Source of the DNA: Olivibacter sp. XZL3
Lineage (GTDB): Bacteria > Bacteroidota > Bacteroidia > Sphingobacteriales > Sphingobacteriaceae
Reading direction: 5' to 3'
Assembly: GCF_004368405.1 (NCBI RefSeq)
Contig: NZ_SBJH01000040.1
Location: 1-54,588 of the forward strand
Length of the DNA: 54,588 nt
Positions 27,901 through 37,084 of this stretch are shown piece by piece. The notes below the pieces were generated by a model. The model was not told the origin of the DNA and did no database searches. It saw only the letters and a program-made list of their open reading frames with translations. A program made the position numbers and the translations under genes. Positions within the stretch are counted from its first letter, which is position 1. Each line of letters opens with the position of its first letter.

Positions 27901-28187
27901 TTTCCGCAGATGGGCAACAGAACTATGCAAACGGAAACCGTTCCTCGTTCTGGGTATTTAATGCTTCATATTTCCGCATCAGGGGAATTACCTTGGGCTA
28001 CACCTTTAACGAGCAAATCAGCAAAAAACTTGGTATGTCGAATTTACGCATTTTCGGAACGTCCAATAATCCGTTCACCTTTATGGCAGATAAACGTTTG
28101 GCCGATTATGACCCAGAAATGGAAGCCGGTAGAGGGGGATACCCCGGTATTAAAAGCTGGTCCTTTGGATTAAATGCCCGTTTCTAA
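24999..28187 (+). CDS. SusC-type TonB-linked outer-membrane transporter
   Basis: A 1062-residue SusC/RagA protein. An N-terminal signal region (to about ARA-E, 34) is followed by a carboxypeptidase-D-like regulatory domain (IEVQGIVTSEQGPLAGLTVSL), the LDEVVVVAYGTQKK box near 130-143, the plug (MSVLKDASSAALYGSRAANGVIVVTTKRG) and the beta-barrel ending SFGLNARF. Its gene is followed immediately by its SusD partner. It is divergent from GH2 under the paired palindromes, and would import the oligosaccharide trimmed by the secreted hydrolases around it. Confidence 0.92.
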   Translation: MSTTRNKRVMVPWLTGFALAGTLLLTHQPTARAEKLAGYRSLVTSQQTTIEVQGIVTSEQGPLAGLTVSLKSNPNIGVSTDTDGRYLIKVPENGTLVFQMLGYQTREISIAGKQRINVQMEPDNTDLDEVVVVAYGTQKKANLTGAVATIKNEQLVNRPVTSTQNALQGLTPGVTVLQRPGDVGRTDNGTSNNTGGVTVRGRSNLGSPAPMYIIDGIPASAQEFASLNPNDIDNMSVLKDASSAALYGSRAANGVIVVTTKRGGGEKASISFNANYGLQSATRLPNYSNSADYATLYNEAMRNAGRSELFSADEIRMFADGSNPDLYPNTDWYKEVLRSSAPQSDVNLNISAPGKITDYYLGLSYLNQASLIPDKTQDRIVAKLNTTSKLLPNLLTIGTNFSFIKQNFDRQGAEMSWTELNRSLPTAVLRQSDGNWGSINAGVANADVANRNQLRRLQEGGSAWDRDNYLQTAANATLTPLKGLSINGLVSLKYTNSNSWSFNAEIDPIPNFLSGEPMTASRFFPNEMQEYWRKRQELLVQGTVDYERTFGRHYAKATVGASQESNVYRTAFLGRRNFPNNDMTTIGSGSTNPSDISSDDDGQANRTLQEEWAMRSLFGRINYSYKDRYLLEANVRMDYSSRFREDLRRAVFPSFSAGWRISEEDFMKDIDWLDNLKLRGSWGSLGNQDAVRIGNYFELINTGYAYNFEGTPLDGAWQGLGTNPLALWEKVYMTDIGLDLTLFKGKLDVVADYFVKNTDGILMQVPALASYGFPTSGIPFINAAETRNRGIELMVTHNNTIGKDFQYSISANISKINNEIMSLGGAQERFNSYWIERVGESVGAIFGYQADGLFVDEADVENHAFQSNATRPGDIKYRDLNNDGVINADDRTIIGNDVPWFNYGFNLAAAYKGFDLNIITYGVANVQTYFESEAAFPFFNGAGIKEELKNRWTPENPDPNAHFPRLLVSADGQQNYANGNRSSFWVFNASYFRIRGITLGYTFNEQISKKLGMSNLRIFGTSNNPFTFMADKRLADYDPEMEAGRGGYPGIKSWSFGLNARF

Positions 28188-28215
28188 TCACCTTATAATA
28201 TTAAAGCATAGCACT

Positions 28216-29871
28216 ATGAATACTAAATTTTCACTATATATCGCTGCAATAAGTACTTTATTGCTAGTTCAAGCCTGCAGCAAAGATTTTTTGGAACGGC
28301 CGCCATTGAATCAGGTTTCCCAGGAAACGTTCTGGCGCTCTGAAAACGACGTTTATCAAGCGGTTAATGGCGTGTACAATCAATTACCTGCGGACGCCAT
28401 CATCTATGACGATGGCACCTCCGACAATGCGCACGCCCAGTACACCTGGGAAAGTTTTGCAACCGAACTTTCTTCCGGCAACGTAACCACCGCACTGGCG
28501 GGAAGTTGGGACTTCGAAGATATCCGCCGCTGCAATTATTTTCTAGAAAACGCAGATATGGCCGCACCGGTGATGGATGAGGTCCTACTCAACCGCTTCA
28601 AAGCCGAAGTACGTTTCGTAAGGGCCTTTGCCTACCTTCGACTAATGAACAAGTATGGCGACGTGCCGCTGATTACGGAAACGCTGGAACTCGAAGAATC
28701 GAACGTACCTCGTACCCCACGGGCAGAGGTGTTTCAGTTTATTGTTGACGAGCTAAGTGCGGCAGCAACTATTTTACCGGAAACTTATGCTGGTGGACGG
28801 CCAAACGAAAAAGGCCGGGCTACTAAAGGGGCCGCACTGGCGCTCTTGGCTAGGGCCAATCTTTATGAAGGGAGATGGCAAGCAGCCGCTGATGCCGCAC
28901 AGGAAGTGATGGGGCTAGGCTATTCTCTTTTCCGCGTGAATAGCGAAAGCGGTCCCAGTCAACGGGATAACTACAGCAATTGGGTAGATTTCAACGGGGC
29001 AGAGGACGAACAAAACTTCAGGTTGGCCCTCCGCAGTTATGAAGGCTTATTTCATCAGGTTAATGAAGATAACAATGAAGTCATCCTGGATAGACAACGC
29101 ATTCCACAAGTGGATGCCAACTTCTTGAACACTTATCTCCTTCCCGGCGATATGGGCGGATGGAGCTCGGTTACACCTACCCAAAGCTTGGTAGATGCCT
29201 ACGATAACTACCGAACTGGGGCACCCGTCACGCCAGTCAGCCGGGAAGACCGTGCCTCTTGGTACAGCGGTGGCGACCCCCGTTTTGCCGATGAATACAA
29301 AAACCGTGATCCACGCTTTTACGCAACCATCCTGTTTAATGGTGCGCCATGGAATGCGCTCTCCGATGGTTATACCTTCACCTGGACGCCCGGCGCCTCC
29401 AACATGTCACAAACAGGCTATAATTTCCGGAAACTGGTGGATCCACGTTTCTATGCCGAGAACATTGACAACCACGCTAATGTGATCTTGATTCGCTATG
29501 CGGAGGTGTTACTAACTTATGCAGAAGCCAAAAATGAAGTAAGTGGACCCGATGCTTCTGTTTATGAAGCACTTGACCAGATTCGCCAACGCGCCGGCAT
29601 GCCTCCTGTCGACCGTAACACCTATGCCTCACAGGCAAGCCTCCGCGAATTCATCCGTAAAGAACGGCGGGTTGAACTAGCATTGGAAGGACAACGTTTT
29701 ATGGACATCAGGAGGTGGAGGATTGCGCCCGAAGTGATGACGAATGTATATGACGTACGGAACACCTTGGCACAAGCAAGAAATTGGGACGACAAGCTCT
29801 ATTTATTGCCCGTTCCTCAAAACCAGATTGACCTTTCACAAGGTATATTGACACAAAACAACGGTTATTGA
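28216..29871 (+). CDS. SusD/RagB-family outer-membrane glycan-binding lipoprotein
   Basis: A 551-residue SusD-like lipoprotein. I start it at the ATG at 28216 because the next residues form a proper lipoprotein signal with lipobox LVQAC; the frame is open to 28174 but those 14 residues precede the signal. Hallmarks: RFVRAFAYLRLMNKYGDVPL, ATKGAALALLARANLYEGRW, LTYAEAKNEV and RRVELALEGQRFMDIRRW near the C-terminus. It pairs with the SusC gene 28 bp upstream and is followed by a strong bidirectional terminator. Confidence 0.92.
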   Translation: MNTKFSLYIAAISTLLLVQACSKDFLERPPLNQVSQETFWRSENDVYQAVNGVYNQLPADAIIYDDGTSDNAHAQYTWESFATELSSGNVTTALAGSWDFEDIRRCNYFLENADMAAPVMDEVLLNRFKAEVRFVRAFAYLRLMNKYGDVPLITETLELEESNVPRTPRAEVFQFIVDELSAAATILPETYAGGRPNEKGRATKGAALALLARANLYEGRWQAAADAAQEVMGLGYSLFRVNSESGPSQRDNYSNWVDFNGAEDEQNFRLALRSYEGLFHQVNEDNNEVILDRQRIPQVDANFLNTYLLPGDMGGWSSVTPTQSLVDAYDNYRTGAPVTPVSREDRASWYSGGDPRFADEYKNRDPRFYATILFNGAPWNALSDGYTFTWTPGASNMSQTGYNFRKLVDPRFYAENIDNHANVILIRYAEVLLTYAEAKNEVSGPDASVYEALDQIRQRAGMPPVDRNTYASQASLREFIRKERRVELALEGQRFMDIRRWRIAPEVMTNVYDVRNTLAQARNWDDKLYLLPVPQNQIDLSQGILTQNNGY

Positions 29872-29882
29872 TTCACTTCTAT

Positions 29883-29919
29883 AAAAAAATCCCGAGTGCA
29901 ATGCGCTCGGGATTTTTTT
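29883..29919. terminator. Bidirectional intrinsic terminator
   Basis: A7 then TCCCGAG...CTCGGGA then T7: the stem ATCCCGAG/CTCGGGAT (extendable inward through TGC/GCG with one wobble) is flanked by A7 (29883-29889) and T7 (29913-29919). It sits between the convergent SusD and GH95 genes and can stop transcription from both sides. Confidence 0.9.
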
Positions 29920-29931
29920 ATTCCTTTCGGT

Positions 29932-32307
29932 TTAATGAAAATCGCTCAATGAAAGCTTATGCTGTTTCCCTGCTACAAGCTCTAGCTCAGTTGACTTCCC
30001 TTGGTATACGATTGTTCTTTTCTGGCCTTTATCCGCAATAATAGCAGCCGACTTCAATTGGCCTCCCTCCCATTTTAAATCCACTGTGAAACCTCCCCGT
30101 GCGCGCAGCCCCGCAATTTCTCCGGCAGACCATTCCCGGGGAAGTGCCGGCAACAGCTCAATTTCACCGGTATGCGACTGCATCAACATTTCGGCTACGC
30201 CCGCTGTGGCCCCCATATTTCCATCCAACTGAAAAGGCGGGTGGGCATCCAAAAGATTGGCATAAGAGCCGGAGCCATCTCCTTCATAGTTTATTTCACC
30301 AGAGGCCGCTTTCGTCGCGCCAGCTGGCTTAATTACCATTTTATATAACTTCAATGCCCGATCGCCGTCTCTTAGTCGTGCCCAGAAATTCACTTTCCAG
30401 CCTAAAGACCAACCAGTGGCTTCGTCACCACGGGCTTCTAAACTTACCCGCGCGGCTTCCGCAAGCGTTGTCGTCTTTAAAGGCGAAATCTGCCGTCCAG
30501 GATGCAAAGCAAAAAGATGCGATACATGGCGGTGCTTATTATTGGGGTCATCTACGTCTTCCTTCCATTCCTGTAATTGTCCCCATCGCCCTATTTTCGG
30601 CGGTAAAATGCGGTCACGGATGCGCTGTGCGGTATCGGCAAACGCCTTATCGCCCAAGATGATTGCCGCTTCAACCGAATTATTCAATATATCCCAAGCG
30701 ATTTGGTGATCCATCGAGGCTCCACCGGAAATACCGCCATGCTCCGGCGAATAGGAAGGCGAAGACACCAGGTAGCCATCTTCGTCAGGCGTCAAATAAT
30801 CAATCCAGAACAGGGCTGCCTCTTTCATAATCGGATAGGCCCGATCCGCTAAATAAGCTGTATCTTCTTTATAGGCATAATGCTCCCATACGTGCTGCGC
30901 AAGCCAAGCTGCTCCCGCCGGAAAGAAGCCCCAAGGTAAATCCCAGTTTATTGCCGTATAGCCGTAGGCATTGTTCATGGTATTCACCATCCAGCCCCTT
31001 GTACGGAAAAAATCCTGCGCGCTTTTTTTGCCAGGCTCTACCAAGCTTTCGATGTAATCGATTAAAGGCTCGTGACACTCAGGCAAATTGGTTACTTCTG
31101 CCGGCCAATACAACATTTGTTGATTGATATTGGTATGATAATCGGCCGCCCAGGGCGGGTTTACACTATTGTTCCATTTCCCCTGTAAATGCATGGGCAT
31201 AGTCCCAGGTCGCGAAGCCGCAATCATCAGGTAACGCCCATATTGAAAATACAATTCTTCCAAGCCCACATCTTCCGCCCCTTCAAAAAAAGCCCGTTGC
31301 CTTTCATCTGTTGGCCGATCGATAGTAGATTTACCTTGTAATTTAAAGCTAACCCGGCCGAATAAAGCGCCATAATCCGCTTTATGTTCACTAAGTAATT
31401 GCTGATAACTCTTTGGCTTTGCTTCATCCAGACGCCTTTTCACTTCCGCCTTAAAATTATTCCCTTTATAGTGCGGATATTGCATCCTATACTCGGTAGA
31501 AGCCGTGTGAATAATAACGAGCGACTTAGCTCCTTTCACCGAAACCTGTCCGTCCGCATATTCTACTTTCCCATCTGTTACAATTTGATAGGCCGTCTCG
31601 AATGCCTGTTTGTTATTCGGCACATAGCCCACGCATGTGTACCGTAAATTTTCAAAGTGCTCCCTTTCTTTATGCTGCGGCGTTACAAAACGAAGCTCAT
31701 AGCTCTCTGCCTCGTCGGCCGTAAACTTATACACCATGACACCTGCTGGATAGTGACCAAAATAGCTGCGGCTGTACTTATTGCCCTTTATGCTGTAAGA
31801 TACACGTCCTACCGCTTGCTTTATGTCCAACTCTCGCCTGTAATTTTCTACGGCTGCCTCGCCGTGTCCTATCGTAATAAACAAATCGCCCATGGTTTGC
31901 TGCGCACCGTAATCTCCCCAGTCGGTGCGATCGCCCGGCTGTTTAACCGGAGCTACGCCGACCATATAGCGTGCTACCAGTTCATCAGCCTCTTTCAATT
32001 TTCCCTGCTTAATCAGCTCGCGCACTTCGCCAAGATGCTTCCACGCGTTTGGACGATTTCCAAAGTTGTACTGCGGGTTCGCACCGGGGCCGCCGGACCA
32101 AAGGGAACCTTCCGAAAACTGGATCTGCTCCTGAGCAATTCCACCGAAAAACATAGCGCCGATATAGCCGTTCCCAATTGGAAGAGCCTCCCCCATCCAG
32201 TCGGTAGCCGGTTTATTATACCAAAGCTTCAGCGGTTCATCTTGAGAAAACACAGTTTTTATACCTATTAGGATGTAAAAAAGTAAGAGGACAGTCGATT
32301 TCACCAT
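29932..32307 (-). CDS. GH95 alpha-L-fucosidase
   Basis: A 791-residue secreted glycoside hydrolase family 95 enzyme. A signal peptide ends near VFSQ (19-22). The N-terminal domain has EALPIGNGYIGAMFFGG (40-56). In the (alpha/alpha)6 barrel the residues matching the Bifidobacterium AfcA active site can be seen: N393 and N395 (HTNINQQ), E522 (SPSYSPEHGG) and D695 (PFQLDGNMG). GH95 members mostly cleave alpha-1,2-linked L-fucose or related L-galactose residues by inversion. Released L-fucose would feed the fucP-led operon. It is convergent with SusD across the bidirectional terminator. Confidence 0.92.
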   Translation of the reverse strand: MVKSTVLLLFYILIGIKTVFSQDEPLKLWYNKPATDWMGEALPIGNGYIGAMFFGGIAQEQIQFSEGSLWSGGPGANPQYNFGNRPNAWKHLGEVRELIKQGKLKEADELVARYMVGVAPVKQPGDRTDWGDYGAQQTMGDLFITIGHGEAAVENYRRELDIKQAVGRVSYSIKGNKYSRSYFGHYPAGVMVYKFTADEAESYELRFVTPQHKEREHFENLRYTCVGYVPNNKQAFETAYQIVTDGKVEYADGQVSVKGAKSLVIIHTASTEYRMQYPHYKGNNFKAEVKRRLDEAKPKSYQQLLSEHKADYGALFGRVSFKLQGKSTIDRPTDERQRAFFEGAEDVGLEELYFQYGRYLMIAASRPGTMPMHLQGKWNNSVNPPWAADYHTNINQQMLYWPAEVTNLPECHEPLIDYIESLVEPGKKSAQDFFRTRGWMVNTMNNAYGYTAINWDLPWGFFPAGAAWLAQHVWEHYAYKEDTAYLADRAYPIMKEAALFWIDYLTPDEDGYLVSSPSYSPEHGGISGGASMDHQIAWDILNNSVEAAIILGDKAFADTAQRIRDRILPPKIGRWGQLQEWKEDVDDPNNKHRHVSHLFALHPGRQISPLKTTTLAEAARVSLEARGDEATGWSLGWKVNFWARLRDGDRALKLYKMVIKPAGATKAASGEINYEGDGSGSYANLLDAHPPFQLDGNMGATAGVAEMLMQSHTGEIELLPALPREWSAGEIAGLRARGGFTVDLKWEGGQLKSAAIIADKGQKRTIVYQGKSTELELVAGKQHKLSLSDFH

Positions 32308-32477
32308 TTATTTTGAATTAGTTAAACTACATAGATAGCATATTACCTTCGCAAATGAAACAACTATATCAGCGAATTATTCAGCTATATTTACATTATT
32401 GATTACTTAGTTGAAACTTTCCCTTCTCAAAACCTTCTGCTATATTTACTTGTTGCTATAAAACCAAAGAAAATACC

Positions 32478-35192
32478 ATGAAACGGTTTTCCTTTCTGCT
32501 ACTTGTACTTATTTCTTTTGCTGGCTATGCACAAAAACGCGATACGACAGACGCATTGCAACGCACTTTGAAGAACTTGGAAACTTTTCAGCAGAAGCAT
32601 CCGCAAGAACGGGTTTACCTACAAACGGATCGATCGTACTATGAAGCAGGTGACGACATTTGGTTTAAGGCTTATGTAACAGTAAGCCAGTTTAATTTGC
32701 TGTCGGCCATCAGTAAAATCATGTATGTAGAACTCCTAAATGACCAACAGGAAGTGGTACAATCCCGGCGCTTGCCCGTAATTTCGGGACTGTCCATGGG
32801 CGACTTCAAACTACCCGAAACACTTGTGGAAGGGCGATACCATATCCGTGCATACACCAACTGGATGCGGAATTTCGACGAAGGTCTATTCTTTCACAAG
32901 CCTATCACTGTCAACAGCAGAGACGCGAGCGGCATAATTACCCGCAGCAGCTTTATCTACAGGAATACTGAAGAGAAGGACAAACAAGTACACGGCACAG
33001 TGCTGCTTACCGACTTTGACGGACGGCCAATTCCCAACAAACAAGTTGCTTTTGAGCTGAAGGGCAATGGAAAAACCATCGCACAACAGGAGGTAGCAAC
33101 AGATGAAATCGGTCGACTGCGTTTTCAGTTTCCATATGAAGGAAGAAAGAGGGGGCAACCGGATTTGTTGATACTCCATATTGATCAAGGCAGCGAGGGT
33201 CCAACGGTGAAAACAGTCCCCGTAGTTGTTCGCCCCGATAAACGGGCCGTACATCTTTACCCCGAAGGCGGTACGATGTTGCCGGGAATCCAAAACCGCA
33301 TCGGCTTTCAGGTCACACGCAATGCCATAGAAGAACAAGGGGAAGTGCAAGGCCTTCTAAAAAGTGGACAGCAAGTGATTGCTCGTTTCAACAGCGACTC
33401 GACAGGCTTGGGCAGTTTTTCTTTTGTTCCCGAAGCGCATAAAGAATATACCGTGCTTATGCATTTTGGCGATGGAGACACCTTACGAATGCCCCTTGCG
33501 GATGTGCGGGAAGAAGGTTTTCATTTAGCAGTGAATAATTTGATGGACCAAGGGATTGTAGCCCAACTTTCGGCTACCGAAAAGCAGCTGAAGAACCAAC
33601 AGATCGCCTGCATTGTTCAAAGCCAAGGTATGGTGTTTTATGCTGCTAAACAACTATTGAATAAACCTGAAATCGTTTTCAATATCCCTAAAAAGGATTT
33701 GCCCTCTGGCATTCTGGAACTCGCTATGTTAGATGAGCAGATGGATTTAATCGCTTCGCGTAAAGTTTTCATCTTAAATCCACGTGACACACTCGGGCTA
33801 CGCGTGACGCCAGATCAAACGAGCTACGCCCCTCGGGAACGGGTCACGCTCAACATCGAAGGCCTTATGCCCGACACGGCAGATGTCGGTGCACTCTCCG
33901 CTTCCGTTATCAACATAAGCAAAATACCGAAAGTCCTTTCCGTCGACAACGACATTTTGTCGACCTTACTATTACAAAGCAACACCTACGATACATTCGA
34001 CCAGCCTGTTATTACAGCCGATTATGAAGACAAGCGGGTACAACAGCGGATTGACGAATTGATGCTCACTCAGCCGAGCAATCGGGTGTTTTGGAAAAAC
34101 ATCAAGGAAGGTAAATTTCCGGAAATTGCCTACAAACCGGAAAAAGAGTTGCGCATAAGTGGCATCGTAACCAATCAGCAAGACGAGCCGGTGGCCAACG
34201 CGAAGGTGACAATCGCTTCCTTTAAACCTACGGCAACCGTTTTAGATACGGTGACAGACAGTGCTGGCCGTTTCAATTTCGACAAGCTGTTGTTCTACGA
34301 TCAAACCGACTTCCTTGTGCAGGCAAGGGATGCCCGTGGAAAGAAAAATGTAAAAGTAAAACTGGATGAAGTGCCGAGCCAAGCGATATCACAAGCGGAG
34401 AATAAGGCCGGAGAAGTGAGGGTAAGCGCCAAAGAGGGGCCTGACAGTCAAAACAGCGAAAAATCGCTTGATGAGATACAGCAATACGGCTTTTCGGGAA
34501 AAAGCATTGTGTTGGAGGAAGTGGAAGTGAAAGCCAAAAAAGAAAATCCGGCGAAACACTCTGCAAATTTGAACGGCCCGGGAAATGCCGACCAGGTTAT
34601 TAGTGGCGATGAGCTCTACTTCAACGGCTGCCCTACACTCGACATCTGTCTACAGGGACGATTGGTGGGCGTACGTTTTATGAATGGGATTCCCTATAGC
34701 ACACGGTCTATGAACCGACCGATGCAAATTATTGTCGATGGGATGTACATGGATCCGTCGGCACTCAATATTATCAATCCCTTTGACATCGCCTCGGTGG
34801 AAGTATTACGAACCGTGGGCAATACGGCCATTTATGGTATGTATGGCAGTAACGGTGTACTAATTATCACTACACGGCGAGGCGACCAGCCGAGGCGTTT
34901 CGGACCGGAACTTTACACTCCGGGAGTAACGACCTTCAGTCCACAGGGCTTTTATGAAATTCGTAACTTCCCTTCGCCCGACTATGGCGCAACGGCGGAA
35001 AAAGTAAACGAAGCGGATCGCCGTACGACGATCTATTGGCAGCCCGATGTGATCATTCAACAGGACCAACCGGCCTCGGTTTCTTTTTATTCTGCGGATG
35101 AGCCCGGTGTCTATCGCATCGAAGTGGAAGGGCTGGATGTGAACGGTCGACTAGCCAAAACGACTTCCTACATAACGGTAAAAAACCAATAA
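32478..35192 (+). CDS. MG2-like / TonB-plug protein without a beta-barrel
   Basis: A 904-residue exported protein (signal ending AGYAQ, 15-19). The N-terminal region resembles macroglobulin MG2-type repeats (QERVYLQTDRSYYEAGDDIWFKAYV in pieces, then GRYHIRAYTNWMRNF). About residues 557-625 form a carboxypeptidase-regulatory-like beta-sandwich (ISGIVTNQQDEPVANAKV). About 704-805 is a TonB-receptor plug (MQIIVDGMYMD, IASVEVLRTVGNTAIYGMYG, SNGVLIITTRRG). No transmembrane barrel follows; only about 100 residues remain. Proteins of this build are common in Bacteroidota but their role is not settled. Outer-membrane or periplasmic display is likely. Confidence 0.75.
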   Translation: MKRFSFLLLVLISFAGYAQKRDTTDALQRTLKNLETFQQKHPQERVYLQTDRSYYEAGDDIWFKAYVTVSQFNLLSAISKIMYVELLNDQQEVVQSRRLPVISGLSMGDFKLPETLVEGRYHIRAYTNWMRNFDEGLFFHKPITVNSRDASGIITRSSFIYRNTEEKDKQVHGTVLLTDFDGRPIPNKQVAFELKGNGKTIAQQEVATDEIGRLRFQFPYEGRKRGQPDLLILHIDQGSEGPTVKTVPVVVRPDKRAVHLYPEGGTMLPGIQNRIGFQVTRNAIEEQGEVQGLLKSGQQVIARFNSDSTGLGSFSFVPEAHKEYTVLMHFGDGDTLRMPLADVREEGFHLAVNNLMDQGIVAQLSATEKQLKNQQIACIVQSQGMVFYAAKQLLNKPEIVFNIPKKDLPSGILELAMLDEQMDLIASRKVFILNPRDTLGLRVTPDQTSYAPRERVTLNIEGLMPDTADVGALSASVINISKIPKVLSVDNDILSTLLLQSNTYDTFDQPVITADYEDKRVQQRIDELMLTQPSNRVFWKNIKEGKFPEIAYKPEKELRISGIVTNQQDEPVANAKVTIASFKPTATVLDTVTDSAGRFNFDKLLFYDQTDFLVQARDARGKKNVKVKLDEVPSQAISQAENKAGEVRVSAKEGPDSQNSEKSLDEIQQYGFSGKSIVLEEVEVKAKKENPAKHSANLNGPGNADQVISGDELYFNGCPTLDICLQGRLVGVRFMNGIPYSTRSMNRPMQIIVDGMYMDPSALNIINPFDIASVEVLRTVGNTAIYGMYGSNGVLIITTRRGDQPRRFGPELYTPGVTTFSPQGFYEIRNFPSPDYGATAEKVNEADRRTTIYWQPDVIIQQDQPASVSFYSADEPGVYRIEVEGLDVNGRLAKTTSYITVKNQ

Positions 35193-35214
35193 GCCCATGC
35201 AGCTGCTGCGTCGA

Positions 35215-35847
35215 CTATACGACTTCCGCAAAAACAAGTCGATTCGCCAGATCCAATTCTTCTTTTGATATACTATGCATTTTACCTTTGAATATCTTCA
35301 GGCTAACTTGGGCGCCCAAAGCTTCCAAAACAGAGACGCTCTCTTCCACACGCGATAAGGGGACATGGGGGTCCGGATCACTGGTTGTAACCAGTATCGG
35401 CGTCTGCTGAAAATCACCTTGGTACCGTGCTTTTTTCAGCTGTTCTCCTATCAATCCTCCCGTAAGAGCTACAACACCTCCATATTTCGTGGCGTTCCGC
35501 GCTACATATTCTAAGGTCAGGCAAGCACCTTGAGAGAAACCCAAAAAATAGATCTGCTCTTCTTTGATCCCGTTCGCCTTTATTTCCTCCACCACCTCAG
35601 CGATGGTAGCTATTGCCGAGTCCAAAGCAGGTTGGTTATCCTGCTCAGGAGCCATAAAACTATATGGATACCAACTGTTGTTACTTGCCTGCGGAGCGGA
35701 AATAGCCATATCATCCAATTTTAAAAAACGTTGAAGCGAAATGATGTCTTCTGCACCTCCACCCCGTCCGTGAATCATGACGATAGCTTTGTTGGCCTCA
35801 CCGAAAGGTTTGCCTGCTGTTATAAATTGTTTCTGATGTGTGTACAT
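35215..35847 (-). CDS. Alpha/beta-hydrolase, MhqD-like phospholipase/carboxylesterase
   Basis: A 210-residue cytoplasmic hydrolase. The nucleophile S105 lies in GFSQGA; the aspartate (TTSDPDPHVP) and histidine (KGKMHSIS) complete the triad, and IHGRGGGAED forms the oxyanion region. It resembles the MhqD/YodD group. The upstream partner on the same strand is an MhqO-like dioxygenase, the same pairing known in Bacillus for 2-methylhydroquinone and quinone resistance. The two genes are 122 bp apart with a hairpin between. The leader is a chain of TAAC/CAAC words. Confidence 0.82.
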   Translation of the reverse strand: MYTHQKQFITAGKPFGEANKAIVMIHGRGGGAEDIISLQRFLKLDDMAISAPQASNNSWYPYSFMAPEQDNQPALDSAIATIAEVVEEIKANGIKEEQIYFLGFSQGACLTLEYVARNATKYGGVVALTGGLIGEQLKKARYQGDFQQTPILVTTSDPDPHVPLSRVEESVSVLEALGAQVSLKIFKGKMHSISKEELDLANRLVFAEVV

Positions 35848-35885
35848 GTTAGTTGCCCGTTATTCGTTATTGGTTATCGTTGTTA
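35848..35885. repeat. TAAC/CAAC word repeat before MhqD-like gene
   Basis: On the minus strand the leader reads AACAACGATAACC-AATAACGAATAACGG-GCAACTAAC directly into the ATG. It shares words with 5885-5908 and 11489-11524. Confidence 0.5.
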
Positions 35886-35891
35886 GGAGTA

Positions 35892-35912
35892 AGCGCAGGG
35901 CGAACCTGCGCT
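35892..35912. repeat. REP-like 8-bp hairpin
   Basis: AGCGCAGG and CCTGCGCT form a perfect stem around the 5-nt loop GCGAA. It lies between the MhqO-like and MhqD-like genes and has no T tract. It may be a REP-type palindrome or an mRNA processing/stability element. Confidence 0.5.
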
Positions 35913-35969
35913 ACCGATATTCATAAAATCTTTCTACTCATAACGTCTTTATCCGCTCATTCACTTCCC

Positions 35970-36905
35970 CTATACCAAGGAAGGAAGTACTTTCTCTAAC
36001 TGTTCACGATATGGTTCATATTGTGAAGGTAATTTTAAAGCGCTACCGAGGTCAGCGACGGATTCATCAACCGCAAAGCCGGGATTGTCGGTTGCTATTT
36101 CAAAAAGCACGCCTCCCGGCTCTCTGAAATATAAGGAATAGAAATAATTACGATCAATTTTCTCCGTAATTTGCAAGCCTGCCTCCAGCACCTTTTGACG
36201 GTAATGCATCAACACTTCTTCATTTTCTACTCTAAACGCCACATGATGCACGGATCCGCCGGCTACATGGCCTGCGCTTTCGCCTGGCGCCTCAACGAGA
36301 TCCACCAAGTTCGCTTGCTCCGCATGGTCGGTAATGAAGCGGAAGCGGTTGACATGCTCCTCTGCCAAACGATAACCCAAGATATCCGTCAACACCTTAA
36401 CCGTCGGTTCTATCTTATTCGTGGTGATGGTAATATGGTGAAAGCCCCTCGTTGCTACTAGCTCGCTCACCTCTGGGGTAACCCAAGGTTTACGAACATC
36501 TTCTTTTTTGGGAACGGTCAACTCAAATTTCAGTCCATCGGGATCTAAAAAAGTCAAATACTGTTCGCCAAATTTCTCGGCCACTTTATTGTACGTTACA
36601 TTATTTTCCTCAAAGCGTTTCATCCAAAAATCCAAGCTTCCTTCCGGCACCGCATAACCGATCTCCGTCACTTGTCGCGTTCCGCGCCTACCCGCCGTTA
36701 TCCCACCCCAGGGGAAAAAGGTTAAAATAGTACCAGGCGTACCCACCTCATCTCCATAGTAGAAATGATACGTTTCCGGGTCGTCAAAATTGACTGTTTT
36801 TTTCACCAAGCGTAAGCCCAAAACACGCGTATAAAAATCGTAGTTTTTTTTGGCGTCACCTGCTATTGCCGTGATGTGGTGGATACCTTTTACTTGATTG
36901 TCCAT
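35970..36905 (-). CDS. Ring-cleaving dioxygenase, MhqO-like (two VOC domains)
   Basis: A 311-residue glyoxalase/bleomycin-resistance-fold protein with two vicinal-oxygen-chelate domains (about residues 5-130 and 150-275). Metal-ligand motifs: GIHHITAIAGD (7-17), RGFHHITITT, VHHVAF and GGVLFEIATD. GTPGTILTFFPW and FLDPDGLKFEL are typical of the MhqO/hydroquinone-specific dioxygenase group. It probably opens (hydro)quinones and works with the downstream MhqD-like esterase in electrophile detoxification. Cytoplasmic. Confidence 0.85.
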   Translation of the reverse strand: MDNQVKGIHHITAIAGDAKKNYDFYTRVLGLRLVKKTVNFDDPETYHFYYGDEVGTPGTILTFFPWGGITAGRRGTRQVTEIGYAVPEGSLDFWMKRFEENNVTYNKVAEKFGEQYLTFLDPDGLKFELTVPKKEDVRKPWVTPEVSELVATRGFHHITITTNKIEPTVKVLTDILGYRLAEEHVNRFRFITDHAEQANLVDLVEAPGESAGHVAGGSVHHVAFRVENEEVLMHYRQKVLEAGLQITEKIDRNYFYSLYFREPGGVLFEIATDNPGFAVDESVADLGSALKLPSQYEPYREQLEKVLPSLV

Positions 36906-37084
36906 GATGTATTCCTTTCATTAGTATGATACAAAAATCGGCATCCTTTTGTTCAAAAAACTTAATCTAGGACAAGAAAGGAAAAAGCTCACTCAAAAAA
37001 AGTTAACCTATTAAAAATAAACCCGTTAAAACAAAAAGCAGTACGAATTGTTATTTCAATAGTGTTCAATTAAACTTTGTTGTC

